A DNA stretch of 49,591 nt from JACVRW01 sp036519295 (GCA_036519295.1 DATDLN010000048.1:1-49591), one strand, 5' to 3'. Counted from the first letter of the stretch, positions 7,826-15,795 are shown. The notes: generated by a model not told the origin, from the letters alone. A program made the numbers and translations.

Positions 7826-8743
7826 ATGCGTCATCCTGAATCGGTGTCTTCCGAACCGGCCATTCGTCTTCGTGGCGTGGTCAAGCGCTTCGGTCCCATC
7901 ACCGCCGTCGACGGGCTCGACCTCGACGTGCCCGAGGGCACCTGCCTCGGCTTGCTCGGGCCGAACGGTGCCGGCAAGTCGACCACGATGCGGATGCTCA
8001 CCGCTCAGGCCATCCCCGACGAGGGGAGCCTGTCGGCGCTCGGCTACGAGCTGCCGAAGGACTCCAAGCAGGCGCGGGCGGAGTCCGGGGTCGTGCCACA
8101 GCTCGACAACCTCGACATCGAGCTGACGGCGCGACAGAACCTGGCGGTCTTCGCCCGCCTCTACAGGGTGCCGCGCGGGGAACGCCGAGCGGCGGTCGAA
8201 CGCGCGCTCGAGATCGCCAACCTCGCGGGTCGCGCCGATACGCCGGTCGATGAGCTGTCGGGCGGCATGCGCCGCAGGCTGCTGATCGCCCGCGGGCTCG
8301 TGCATCGCCCCCGGCTGCTCCTGCTCGACGAGCCGACGGTCGGCCTCGATCCGCAGGTGCGCCAGGAACTGTGGGCGCTCATCGACGCCCTGCGCGCCGA
8401 GGGCACGACGATCCTGATGTCGACGCACTACATCGAGGAGGCCGAGCGTCTCGCCGACACCGTCGCGATCATGGCCGACGGGCGGATCGTTGCGCGGGGG
8501 CGGCCCGCCGACCTCGTCCGCAAGCACGCCGGCGTCGAGACGCTGGAGGTCTACGGGCCGCCGCAGCGACTCGCCGAGGTGCGCGCGGCCGCCCAGGCGC
8601 AGGGCTTCCGCACCCGCCGTACCGGGACCGCCGTGGCGATACTCGGCAGCGAGAACGGCGACGGAAGGCTGCCCGAGGGTGTGCGGCGGGCGGCCTCGCT
8701 GGAGGACGTGTTCGTGCTGCTGACCGGCGAGGAGGTCGCATGA
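7826..8743 (+). CDS. ABC exporter ATPase (NodI/DrrA type)
   Basis: This 305-residue nucleotide-binding subunit has a Walker A (GPNGAGKST, near residue 50), a Q-loop (GVVPQLDNLD), a signature motif (LSGGMRRRL), a Walker B (LLLLDEPTVGLDP) and an H-loop (MSTHYIEEAERL). The C-terminal roughly 80 residues (GVETLEVYGPPQRLAEVRA onward, ending SLEDVFVLLTGEE) are the extension typical of DrrA/NodI-type exporters. The stop overlaps the permease start in an ATGA arrangement, so the two form one transcription unit. The exported compound is unknown; drug, lipid or polysaccharide are all known for this class. Confidence 0.93.
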   Translation: MRHPESVSSEPAIRLRGVVKRFGPITAVDGLDLDVPEGTCLGLLGPNGAGKSTTMRMLTAQAIPDEGSLSALGYELPKDSKQARAESGVVPQLDNLDIELTARQNLAVFARLYRVPRGERRAAVERALEIANLAGRADTPVDELSGGMRRRLLIARGLVHRPRLLLLDEPTVGLDPQVRQELWALIDALRAEGTTILMSTHYIEEAERLADTVAIMADGRIVARGRPADLVRKHAGVETLEVYGPPQRLAEVRAAAQAQGFRTRRTGTAVAILGSENGDGRLPEGVRRAASLEDVFVLLTGEEVA

Positions 8744-9513
8744 GGCGCCTGCACCGCCTCGAGCCGGCGGCGATCCTCGGAGTGATGAGCCGCGACGTGA
8801 CCAACTTCGCGACCTTCTGGAAGGCGACGACGTTCTCGTCGGTCATCGAGCCAACGATCTACCTGCTCGCCTTCGGGCTCGGGGTCGGAACCCTGGTGTC
8901 GACCGTCCAGGGACTGGACTACGTCCAGTATGTGGGCACCGGCATGGTCGCCACCTCGGTGCTGTTCGCCGCGGCGCTGTCGGCGATGTTCGGCACCTTC
9001 GTGAAGCACCGCTTCCAGCGGACATACGACGCGATCCTGGCCGCGCCGGTCGACACCGAGGAGCTGGTGACCGCCGAGATCCTCTGGATGAGCGCGCGGG
9101 CCGGCATCTATGGCTGCACCCCCCTGCTCGTCTCGATGCTTTTCGGCCTCGCCCCCTCGCCCGGAATGCTGGTCGTCCCGTTCATCGGGTTCGTGACCGC
9201 TCTCGGCTTCGCGGGATTCGGGGTCCTGATGGCCGCTGTCGTGTCGAAAATCGACAGCTTCAACTACGTCACGACGACCGTGATCACACCGTTGTTCCTC
9301 GTCTCGGGCACCTTCTTCCCGATAAGCGAGCTGCCCGAGTGGGCGCAGGTCCTGGCGAACATCAACCCGCTCTACCACTGCGTCCAGCTCGTCCGCGACG
9401 CGGTGTTCGGCTTCGAGCTGGTGGACCTGGTGCACCTGGCCGTGCTGGTCGCGTTCGCGCTCGTGATGTGGCGGCTGGCAATCTGGCGGCTGGAGAGGCG
9501 GTTGATCGATTAG
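8740..9513 (+). CDS. ABC-2 type exporter permease (NodJ/DrrB type)
   Basis: This 257-residue membrane protein has six predicted helices (for example IEPTIYLLAFGLGVGTLV, MVATSVLFAAALSAMFGTF, MLVVPFIGFVTALGFAGFGV, TTTVITPLFLVSGTFFPI). The ABC-2 permease signature region is visible before the last helix (FFPISELPEWAQVLANINPL, then YHCVQLVRD). The first cytoplasmic loop motif FQRTYDAILAAPVDTEELV is characteristic of NodJ-like permeases. Its ATG at 8740 overlaps the ATPase stop. A full exporter would be two copies of each subunit. Confidence 0.93.
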   Translation: MRRLHRLEPAAILGVMSRDVTNFATFWKATTFSSVIEPTIYLLAFGLGVGTLVSTVQGLDYVQYVGTGMVATSVLFAAALSAMFGTFVKHRFQRTYDAILAAPVDTEELVTAEILWMSARAGIYGCTPLLVSMLFGLAPSPGMLVVPFIGFVTALGFAGFGVLMAAVVSKIDSFNYVTTTVITPLFLVSGTFFPISELPEWAQVLANINPLYHCVQLVRDAVFGFELVDLVHLAVLVAFALVMWRLAIWRLERRLID

Positions 9514-9543
9514 CCGGCGCCGTTCCGCGCTAAGGTCGCCGCC

Positions 9544-9918
9544 ATGATCGGGCTGATGGACGGGATGCCCGACGGCACGCTCGGCTTCCGGGTCAGCGGC
9601 GAGGTCGAGCGCTCGGACTACACCGACGTGATGGTGCCGGAGCTGCGGAAGGCGGTCGAGCAGGGCGGCGGCGGCCTTCGAACGCTGTACCTGGTCGATC
9701 GGCTCGAGGAGATGGACCCTGGCGCACTCTGGGAGGACGCGAAGGCCGGCTTCGATCTCGGAATCCGGCACCACTTCGCCTGGGAACGGACCGCCCTCGT
9801 CACCGATCAGGACTGGATCGCCCGCTCCGCCCGGCTGCTCGCGTGGATGGCGCCCGGCGGGTTCAAGGTATTCCCGACCGCAGAGCTCGAGCAGGCGAAG
9901 GCCTGGGTGTCCGGCTAG
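9544..9918 (+). CDS. SpoIIAA-like (STAS fold) protein
   Basis: This 124-residue protein has the SpoIIAA-like pattern: an early strand (TLGFRVSGEVERSDYTDVMV), a helix, a strand RTLYLVDRLEEMDPGALWED, then FAWERTALVTDQDWIARSAR and a final strand-helix (FKVFPTAELEQAKAWV). Members are small CRAL-TRIO/STAS-like proteins of unclear role, and it lacks the phosphorylatable Ser of true anti-sigma antagonists. It starts 30 bases after the permease on the same strand and may be cotranscribed with the exporter. Confidence 0.8.
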   Translation: MIGLMDGMPDGTLGFRVSGEVERSDYTDVMVPELRKAVEQGGGGLRTLYLVDRLEEMDPGALWEDAKAGFDLGIRHHFAWERTALVTDQDWIARSARLLAWMAPGGFKVFPTAELEQAKAWVSG

Positions 9919-10277
9919 AGGATGCCCCCTCTCGCTTCACGTTGGGCTCCAGCCGGTCGGGTCCGCCGGCGCCCGGTCCGCGCCTGCGGTGCCCCGTCCG
10001 AGTGACTCGAACCTGCGTAACTTTTCCAAGCGCCACTGTCGGCGACCGAACTGGGACCTTGTCACCGTCTAGGGGTCAAAACCTCCCGCGTTCGCGCCGA
10101 GGACAGCACGACGGGAGGTTTCACCCTGGCCTCGCAACCACCCCGCGCGAGCCCAACAAGATGCGAGAGGGCGAGGTCGCTAGCCGTCGCCCTCCCTCTC
10201 GAGCCGGAAGCCCTTAGATAGCCCGCGATGTGTCGGCGACCCCTGTGGCGGGGACGCGAGCACGCGGCGCGGGATGG
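9919..10277. other. gene-free region between SpoIIAA-like and recX
   Basis: These 359 bases lie between two convergent genes and hold no convincing ORF. Two inverted repeats stand out. One is a perfect 10-bp pair at 10079-10088 / 10112-10121. The other is a GAGAGGGCGA/TCGCCCTC-CCTCTC arrangement at 10165-10200. The right side probably includes the recX terminator. A T-arm-like GGTTCGAGTC on the minus strand near 10010 does not pair into a tRNA. Confidence 0.5.
10079..10121 (-). terminator. 10-bp stem-loop, candidate recA-recX terminator
   Basis: AAACCTCCCG (10079-10088) and CGGGAGGTTT (10112-10121) are perfectly complementary with a 23-base loop that can itself fold. Read on the minus strand the right side of the stem ends in TTTT, as in an intrinsic terminator. 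It lies about 155 bases beyond the recX stop, so a structured RNA is an alternative. Confidence 0.4.
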
Positions 10278-10775
10278 TTAGGCGGCGCGCTGGTCCTTGG
10301 CCGAGTGGCGCTCGTATGTCCGTACGGCCTCGTACGCGGTCTCCGGCGCGTAACCCCGGCGAACCAGGAGACTCCAGGCTCGGTCGCGCTCGCGGTCATC
10401 CCGAGGAGGAGCTGGGAAGCGCTGCTCGAGTAGGAGGAGCGCGGTGGTCAGCTCGGCTTCGTGGCCGCGGTCGCCCACGGCCGCCTCGATCAGGTCGGGC
10501 GGGATGCCCCGCCGGTGCAGGTCGCGGGCGATGCGTTCCCTGCCCCAGCGCTCGAGCTCTCGCTTGTCCTCGGTGAAACGGTGGGCGTAGCGCGCGTCGT
10601 CGAGCAGGCCCTCCGCGCACAGCTCCGCCACTGCGGCATCGATGGCGCCAGGGCCGACCCGCTTGCTCTCGAGGAGGGTGCGCAGCTCTGCGATCGTGCG
10701 GTCCCGCCGGCCGACCGCCCTGTGGGCGAGGTCGAGCGCCCGCTCGAGCTCGGACCGTGCGGGCTGAGCGTCGAT
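10278..10775 (-). CDS. recX: regulatory protein RecX, start codon unresolved
   Basis: RecX inhibits and remodels RecA filaments. The three-helix repeats typical of the family are present: ALDLAHRAVGRRDRTIAELR (R-x-x-S/T-x-x-E-L-x-x-x-L), AIDAAVAELCAEGLLDDARY, then FTEDKRELERWGRERIARDL, GIPPDLIEAAV and a last repeat to DQRAA. The reading frame is open back to the recA stop (10809-10811) and is in phase with it, yet holds no ATG, GTG or TTG before a GTG at 10631, which would delete the first repeat. An ATC at 10775 has GAGGT six bases upstream and gives a 165-residue product of normal size; I use it tentatively. Alternatives are readthrough from recA, a CTG start, or an uncorrected base error. 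Confidence 0.8.
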   Translation of the reverse strand: MDAQPARSELERALDLAHRAVGRRDRTIAELRTLLESKRVGPGAIDAAVAELCAEGLLDDARYAHRFTEDKRELERWGRERIARDLHRRGIPPDLIEAAVGDRGHEAELTTALLLLEQRFPAPPRDDRERDRAWSLLVRRGYAPETAYEAVRTYERHSAKDQRAA

Positions 10776-10808
10776 TGGCGGACCTCGACTCGGAGAGCGG
10801 ACCCCCGG

Positions 10809-13055
10809 TTAGGCGGCCCGCTCCTCCCGATCGCCCGCGGCCTCGGCGACCGCCCGCTTGGCAGCCGCCTCCTCCCCGGCAGGACTCTCCCCGGTGGGGC
10901 CACCCGCCGCGGGACCGTTCGCCGCGGGGTCCACCGCCGCCAGCGGCGCCGCCGCCGGCTCTACGCCGATCGCCTCGTAGATCTTGCGCTCGATCTCGGT
11001 GGCGACATCGGGGTTCTCGCGCAGGTAGCCCTTGACGTTGTTGCGGCCCTGGCCGAGCCGCTCGTCGCCGTAGGAGAAGAACGAGCCCGACTTCTGGACG
11101 ATCCCGTGCTCGATGCCGAGGTCGAGGATGCAGCCCTCCGAGCTGATCCCCTGGCCGTACTCGATGTCGAACTCGGCCTGCCGGAACGGCGCGGCGACCT
11201 TGTTCTTGACCACCTTCACGCGCACCCTGTTCCCCACCGCCTCGGTGCCCTCCTTGAGCGTCTCGATGCGCCGGATGTCGAGGCGCTGCGATGCGTAGAA
11301 CTTGAGGGCGCGGCCGCCGGGTTGGGTTTCGGGCGAGTTGTGCACTACCACGTGGTCGACGAGGTAGGTGTGGTTGCCTTCGATCTGGAGGTCGAAGCGA
11401 TCGCGCTTCCTCGGGGTCGGCGGCTTGCGGTACTTGCGCAACACCTTCATCGGCACCGCCCGGAGGCTCATCCGCGACTTCAGCCGCGTGCCATTGAGGT
11501 GGGCGTCGCTCGTGTCCGGGTGCCATTCGAACCGACCGCGAAAATCCGGGTGGAGCTTGTAGTCGAGCGACGGGTGGACGTATGGGGCGATCTTCTCCTG
11601 GAACATCCGCGTTCGCTCGCCGCTGAAGAGCAATTCTCGATCTCGCACTGTGGCCCGGCCCATGCCGAGACCCTCAAGATGGACTGCGAGCCGTTCCTTG
11701 TCCTCAGTTGACAGCGCCGTGCAGTAGATCACGGCCTTGCCGTGTCCCCACTTCTCGTAGTGCCCAGAGAAGCTGCCGTCGTCGCAGTACCAAGCAGCGA
11801 CTGAGCGCTCGTCGAGCTGCCCGATCAGCTCGTCACTGACGGTCCTGCCTCCGCCAGCTGCATAGACGGCCTGATGCAGCCATGCGAGCTGACGCATCGG
11901 GATGGTGTCGAAACCCACTCCCTTGCCGGTTGAGCCGATCTTGTTCGCGAACGGAGCCAGCATTTCGTGCTTCCATTCGCAGTACTCACGCTGCTTCAAG
12001 CCGTGCCCAACCCGAAAGGCGACGTTGTAGTCAGAAGCAAACCTGAGTGAGCCATCCCCGAGAATGCTCCCGAGGATCAGCTTCAACTGGTCCTCCCGCA
12101 GGTCGTAGTGCTTGACGGCGGCAAGCACCTCGTCGCCTTCCTCGATCTCTCCAGCGGGCTTTTCGCCTTCTGACGTAAAGATCAAGTGGTTCGGCGTGCA
12201 GGCGAACTTGCGTCTTCCTGGCCCACTCGCTGATGCGACCTCGAACTGAAGCCACTCGTCAGTTTCGCCGTTGTTGTAGTACTCGACTATCCGCTTCGGC
12301 GAGATCTCACCGGCCTCCGCGTTCATCGACATGACCTCGACCGGCATCCGCTGGTTCACGATCTTGCCGATCTTCTCGGTGCTTCCATCGGCGAGCACCA
12401 CGCGGGCGTCGTAATGCATGCAGCCGAACATGACTCCGACCTTCTCCCGAATCTGGTTCGTGAACACGCACAGCGTGTTCGCCCGGTTCAGGTTTCCGGC
12501 CAGCTTGCGCATCGCCTGGGACATCATTCGCGCCTGGACGCCCACCGTCTGGTCGCCCATCTGGCCCTCCAGCTCGGCCTTCGGCGTGAGGGCGGCCACG
12601 GAGTCGATCGCCACGACGTCGACCGCGCCGGAGCGGATCAGGAGGTCGGCGATCTCGAGCGCCTGCTCGCCGTGGTCTGGCTGGGAGACGAGCAGCTCGT
12701 CGATGTCCACGCCGATGCGCTTGGCGTAGGCGGGGTCCATGGCGTGCTCGGCGTCGATGAAGGCGCAGATGCCGCCCATTCCCTGGGCGCTGGCGAGCAC
12801 GTGGTAGAGCAGCGTGGTCTTACCGGACGATTCCGGCCCGAAGACCTCGACTATCCGTCCGCGCGGCAGCCCGCCCACCCCGAGCGCCAGGTCGAGCGAC
12901 AGCGCTCCCGTGGGGATCACGGAGACGCGCACCGCGGCGGCCTCGTCCCCCATCTTCATGATCGAGCCCTGCCCGAACTGGCGCTCGATCTGCGTGATTG
13001 CGCCCTTCAGTGCCGACTCGCGCGCCTTGGCCGCCTTCTCCTGATCCTTCTCCAT
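10809..13055 (-). CDS. recA: recombinase RecA precursor with intein
   Basis: The 748-residue precursor splices to a 386-residue RecA, the DNA strand-exchange and SOS co-protease enzyme. Extein features are Walker A GPESSGKT (residues 73-80), catalytic Glu in FIDAEHAMD, Walker B VVAIDSVAAL, and LARMMSQ-like loop 1 (VGVQARMMSQAMRKLAGNL). Loop 2 is interrupted after MFG at residue 211 by an intein; the extein resumes at 574 as SPETQPGGRALKFYAS. The C-terminal domain is followed by an Ala/Pro-rich tail ending EERAA. The ATG at 13055 has GAGGAGA at a good distance upstream. recX follows immediately on the same strand. Confidence 0.97.
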   Translation of the reverse strand: MEKDQEKAAKARESALKGAITQIERQFGQGSIMKMGDEAAAVRVSVIPTGALSLDLALGVGGLPRGRIVEVFGPESSGKTTLLYHVLASAQGMGGICAFIDAEHAMDPAYAKRIGVDIDELLVSQPDHGEQALEIADLLIRSGAVDVVAIDSVAALTPKAELEGQMGDQTVGVQARMMSQAMRKLAGNLNRANTLCVFTNQIREKVGVMFGCMHYDARVVLADGSTEKIGKIVNQRMPVEVMSMNAEAGEISPKRIVEYYNNGETDEWLQFEVASASGPGRRKFACTPNHLIFTSEGEKPAGEIEEGDEVLAAVKHYDLREDQLKLILGSILGDGSLRFASDYNVAFRVGHGLKQREYCEWKHEMLAPFANKIGSTGKGVGFDTIPMRQLAWLHQAVYAAGGGRTVSDELIGQLDERSVAAWYCDDGSFSGHYEKWGHGKAVIYCTALSTEDKERLAVHLEGLGMGRATVRDRELLFSGERTRMFQEKIAPYVHPSLDYKLHPDFRGRFEWHPDTSDAHLNGTRLKSRMSLRAVPMKVLRKYRKPPTPRKRDRFDLQIEGNHTYLVDHVVVHNSPETQPGGRALKFYASQRLDIRRIETLKEGTEAVGNRVRVKVVKNKVAAPFRQAEFDIEYGQGISSEGCILDLGIEHGIVQKSGSFFSYGDERLGQGRNNVKGYLRENPDVATEIERKIYEAIGVEPAAAPLAAVDPAANGPAAGGPTGESPAGEEAAAKRAVAEAAGDREERAA
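11337..12422 (-). mobile_element. RecA intein, 362 aa, LAGLIDADG endonuclease type
   Basis: The element spans precursor residues 212-573. The first residue is Cys (CMHYDARVVLADGSTEKIG, block A). Block B has the TPNH motif (CTPNHLIFTSEG). The two dodecapeptide motifs of a DOD homing endonuclease are LILGSILGDGSL (intein residues 115-126) and SVAAWYCDDGSF (207-218), with the acidic residues Asp123 and Asp214/215 retained. Block F/G is FDLQIEGNHTYLVD...VVVHN and the +1 extein residue is Ser. All splicing residues (Cys1, His79 of TPNH, His-Asn end, Ser+1) are present, so it should splice. The endonuclease may still be active. The insertion point, MFG/SPET, is within the conserved loop 2 of RecA and corresponds, as I recall, to the site used in Mycobacterium leprae RecA. 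Confidence 0.95.
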
Positions 13056-13142
13056 GGTGTCTCCTCGAAGCTCTTGAGGTCCACACGCTAGGAGCGGGCT
13101 CGGACGGCAAGTTCGCCCCCCGTCCTCTGGCGCAGGCGTACG

Positions 13143-13535
13143 TCAGGACGGGTCCCGCGACTCCGTATACGGCCGCTCCGGCCAGAAGGCCCACTCCTCG
13201 AACTCCACGCAGAGCCCGTCCTCGAAGCGGAGCAGCCAGAGGTCGCGGAACTCCTGCCGCTTCGGCTCGCCGTAGCGCACCTCGACGCGGACTACGGCCC
13301 GATCGCCCTCGACGGCGACTATCTCGCTCTCCATCGTGAAGGGCTCTTCCGGCCCATCGCGCTCGCGCTCCCACACCACGCCGATCGCCTCGAGGCCGAG
13401 CGCCGGCTCTTCGTAGGGCGAGAGGCGGTAGCTTGCGTCGTCTGAGAACAGCTCGGCCAGGATGGCGGTCCCTGGCGAGCGCCAGGCCCGCTCGTAGCCA
13501 TGGACCCACTCTTCGACCTGTCGCCTGGTCGCCAT
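13143..13535 (-). CDS. SnoaL-like / NTF2-fold protein
   Basis: This 130-residue protein has the NTF2-like order: a long first helix (ATRRQVEEWVHGYERAWRS), FSDDASYRLSPYEEPALGL, EAIGVVWERERDG, then four strands (TMESEIVAVEGDRAVVRVEV, EFRDLWLLRFEDG, VEFEEWAFWPERPY). Such proteins are polyketide cyclases, isomerases or stress proteins, and no catalytic set can be assigned. I used the ATG at 13535; an ATG at 13556 adds seven residues. It lies upstream of recA on the same strand and is divergent from the deazaflavin reductase gene. Confidence 0.78.
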   Translation of the reverse strand: MATRRQVEEWVHGYERAWRSPGTAILAELFSDDASYRLSPYEEPALGLEAIGVVWERERDGPEEPFTMESEIVAVEGDRAVVRVEVRYGEPKRQEFRDLWLLRFEDGLCVEFEEWAFWPERPYTESRDPS

Positions 13536-13581
13536 CTCGACGGAAATAGGTAGCAACCGCCAAGCGTCCTACCGGGGACCA

Positions 13582-14082
13582 ATGTACGAGTACGCGGAGA
13601 CGAACTGGATCAGGCGCATGGTGCGGGTGACGGCGGCCCTTCGGCCGATCTCGTGGTTCTACGCCCGCACGCTCCACCACATCGACCGCGTCGTTTACCG
13701 GCTGACGCGTGGCCGCAGCACGTTCTCCTCGTTCGTCGCCGGCGTCCCGGTCGCGATGCTCACCACCACCGGCGCCAAGAGCAGGCAGCCGCGGACGCTG
13801 CCCGTTCTGGGAATCCCGCACGACGATCGGCTGGTGGTGATTGCGTCGAACTACGGCCGGTACCGCAATCCCGGCTGGTACCACAACCTGCTGGCGCACC
13901 CGCGGGCCAGCATCGTCTTCGAGGGCGAGACCCGGGCGGTCCTCGCGCACGAGCTGAGCGGCGGCGAGCGCGAGCGCTGGTACGAGCGCGGGATCGAGAT
14001 CTACCCAGGCTGGAGGCAGTACCGGGAGCGCGCCGCCCACCGGCGGATTCCGGTGATCGAGCTGAGACCGGCCGAGCGTTAA
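13582..14082 (+). CDS. F420/deazaflavin-dependent nitroreductase (Ddn) family
   Basis: This 166-residue protein matches the Ddn/FDOR split-barrel family: VAMLTTTGAKSRQPRTLPVL (the family G-x-K-S/T-G-x-x-R-x-x-P), DRLVVIASNYGRYRNPGWYH, NLLAHPRASIVFEGETRAV and ERGIEIYPGWRQYRERAAHR. Members use reduced F420 to reduce quinones, nitro-compounds or enones. F420 use is typical of actinobacteria, but the substrate is unknown here. The gene stands alone on the plus strand and is followed by a stem-loop. Confidence 0.9.
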   Translation: MYEYAETNWIRRMVRVTAALRPISWFYARTLHHIDRVVYRLTRGRSTFSSFVAGVPVAMLTTTGAKSRQPRTLPVLGIPHDDRLVVIASNYGRYRNPGWYHNLLAHPRASIVFEGETRAVLAHELSGGERERWYERGIEIYPGWRQYRERAAHRRIPVIELRPAER

Positions 14083-14374
14083 CGGTCGGAGCGCCCGCCT
14101 ATCGCGGGCGGACACGGGCGCACAGGTCGTCGCGCCCCCCGGCGGCTCATAGCCTGCACCGCCGCGGTCAGACACGCGCGGCGCGGCGACGAGCGGCGCA
14201 CCCGCACCGACAGCCTGAACGTCTTCACGCGCCTGGCCGCCGCGGACGCGGGCGTGGCGGACCCGGCGGGTGGGCGCCAGCTGGGGCGGGAGCGCGGCCC
14301 GCGCCAGCACGTCGTACGCCAGCGTGGGGCGCGGGTTGCGCACGCGGATCCGGTAGAGGGCCGCCTTTTGGATG
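14083..14374. other. intergenic region with terminator stem, no gene seen
   Basis: The 292 bases separate two convergent genes. A 7-bp stem with a 5-base loop, CGCCCGC-CTATC-GCGGGCG at 14092-14110, starts 9 bases after the deazaflavin reductase stop and is the likely terminator. The remaining sequence is GC-rich with long open frames on the minus strand, but none has a recognisable domain or credible start. Confidence 0.5.
14092..14110 (+). terminator. stem-loop after deazaflavin reductase gene
   Basis: CGCCCGC / GCGGGCG form a perfect 7-bp stem around CTATC, nine bases after the TAA at 14080-14082. No T tract follows. Confidence 0.45.
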
Positions 14375-15115
14375 TCAAGACGGCAGGCGCTCGGTCAGAT
14401 GCACTTCGGTGTCGTGGGGAACGACCACCCGACCGCCCGCCAGCGCGCGCACGGCACTGAGCACGTCCGCTCGCTCCGCCTCGTCGAGCGACGCGATGAA
14501 GCTGATCGAGGCGACGCGGTCGACCAGTCCGTCGGCGTCCAGGGCCTGGTCGTTCGGGAAGGTGTGCTCCTCGAGCGGGCCGAACAGCTCGGTGCGCTCG
14601 AAGTGAGCTCGCCACGCCCCCGTACGGAGTGCGGGCGTGTGTCCTCGGTAGGGGGCGACCAACTCCTCGACCGCGCGGTTCAGCGGGTCGTCCATCCGGC
14701 GGCGATTCCAGACGAGGGCGAGAACACCGCCGGGGCGCAACACGCGGTGGATCTCGGCCAGGGCCGCGTCGCCGTCGAACCAGTGGAAGGCCTGGGCGAC
14801 CGTGACCGCGTCGGCGCTGGCGGCCGGCAGCGGCATCGCCTCGGCCGTCCCGTCGACGGCGCGCACATCCGCCGGCAGGGCCGCCCGCATCTCCGCCACC
14901 GGCTCCACCGCGACGACCTCGGCGCCCGTGGCCGCGAGCAAGCGCGTGAGCTTTCCGGTACCCGCCGCCAGGTCGACCACCGTGCGACCCGGCTCGAGGC
15001 GAAGCCTCGCGGTCAGGAACTCGACCGCCGCGGCCGGATAACCGGGACGGCCGCGCTCGTACGCCGCCGCCGAGCGGCCGAAGCCCCGGGAGGCCTTGGG
15101 GTGAACTCGACTCAC
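14375..15115 (-). CDS. class I SAM-dependent methyltransferase
   Basis: This 246-residue protein has a Rossmann methyltransferase core: GFGRSAAAYERGRPGYP at the N-terminus (typical of Methyltransf_11 members), motif I TVVDLAAGTGKLTRLL, the acidic ribose contact in EVVAVEPVAEM, motif II VTVAQAFHWFD and motif III EIHRVLRPGGVLALVWN. Substrate cannot be read. The GTG start at 15115 overlaps the upstream acetyltransferase stop in a GTGA arrangement, so the two were translated as a pair. That neighbour is now frameshifted, so coupling may be impaired. Confidence 0.9.
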   Translation of the reverse strand: MSRVHPKASRGFGRSAAAYERGRPGYPAAAVEFLTARLRLEPGRTVVDLAAGTGKLTRLLAATGAEVVAVEPVAEMRAALPADVRAVDGTAEAMPLPAASADAVTVAQAFHWFDGDAALAEIHRVLRPGGVLALVWNRRRMDDPLNRAVEELVAPYRGHTPALRTGAWRAHFERTELFGPLEEHTFPNDQALDADGLVDRVASISFIASLDEAERADVLSAVRALAGGRVVVPHDTEVHLTERLPS

Positions 15116-15662
15116 CCGAGATCCTCCGCCAGCAGCGAGAACATCACGAGGTCCTCTCGCCGGCCGTGTCGGCGCCGGTAGCTCCGCAACACGCCCTCGC
15201 GCGTGAAACCCGCCCGCTTGGCGAGGCGCTGCGACGCCTCGTTCTCCGGGTTTGCAAGCAGCTCCAGCAGCTCGAGGCCGAGGCCCGTGAGTGCCCAGCG
15301 TGCGAGCAGGCGCGTGGCGCGCGCGCCGACCGCCCGCCGGCGCGTCTCGCGCGCGATCCAATAGCCGATTTCGGCCTTGCCGTCGTCCCACTCGAAACGC
15401 CCGAGGCCGATCGCCCGAGCAGGGCGCGCCGCTGATCGACGACGGCGAGCGCCAGCTCCCTGCCGGCGTCGCGATCCTCCCCGCAGCCGGCGATGAAGTC
15501 GCGCGCGTGATGCTCGGTGTACGGCGACGGCACGACGGTCCAGCGCGGGATCTCGGGATCCTGGCACGCCGCCGCGAGCGCGGGGACGTCCGAGAGGCGC
15601 CAGGCGCGCAGGACGATGTCGCCATCGCCGAGCGGCGGGTCTGGCAGCCGAAGCTGGGGCAT
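15112..15662 (-). pseudogene. GNAT acetyltransferase (RimJ-like), one frameshift
   Basis: The N-terminal half reads from ATG 15662: MPQLRLPDPPLGDGDIVLRA, WRLSDVPALAAACQDPEIPR, ELALAVVDQRRALLG. Near 15415 the homology moves to another frame: AIGLGRFEWDDGKAEIGYWI, ARWALTGLGLELLELLANPE, NEASQRLAKRAGFTREGVLR, ending at 15112. This is a RimJ/RimL-type N-acyltransferase. Adding one G to the run at CTCGGGCG restores a single frame of about 183 residues. It overlaps the methyltransferase start. It may be a real null allele or an assembly error. Confidence 0.75.
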
Positions 15663-15676
15663 CGGGCGCTCAAGTT

Positions 15677-15795
15677 AGTGCTTCCCGCCGTAGGTTCCGT
15701 CGCGGATTGGCGAGCGAAAGCCGAGCATGGCAAGGACGCAGCCAAGCGAAGGCTTGCAGCCGCCAAACGCGGCGGTACTTACGGCGAGGAGCACT
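15677..15795. repeat. 119-bp element with 22-bp terminal inverted repeats
   Basis: The left end (15677-15698) and the reverse complement of the right end (15774-15795) agree at 18 of 22 positions, sharing AGTGCT, CGCCGTA and the final CC. The interior has smaller stems (for example CAAGC-GAAG-GCTTG near 15743). The right arm runs into the thpR stop codon. The structure resembles a miniature inverted-repeat element or a large RNA hairpin; no transposase is present and no target duplication is obvious. Confidence 0.55.

Noticed and set aside
9995..10030. T-arm-like GGTTCGAGTC on the minus strand suggesting a tRNA or tmRNA end
   Set aside because: The flanking five-base arms do not pair, and there is no acceptor stem, anticodon arm or tmRNA tag sequence nearby.
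10030..10060. GCGCCACTGTC-like string resembling part of a cobalamin riboswitch
   Set aside because: The other conserved boxes are missing and no B12-related gene follows on that strand.
12820..14343. Long minus-strand open frame across the SnoaL-like and deazaflavin reductase genes
   Set aside because: It is a shadow of high-GC codon use; the product is Arg/Pro/Gly-rich with no domain, and intact genes occupy both sides.
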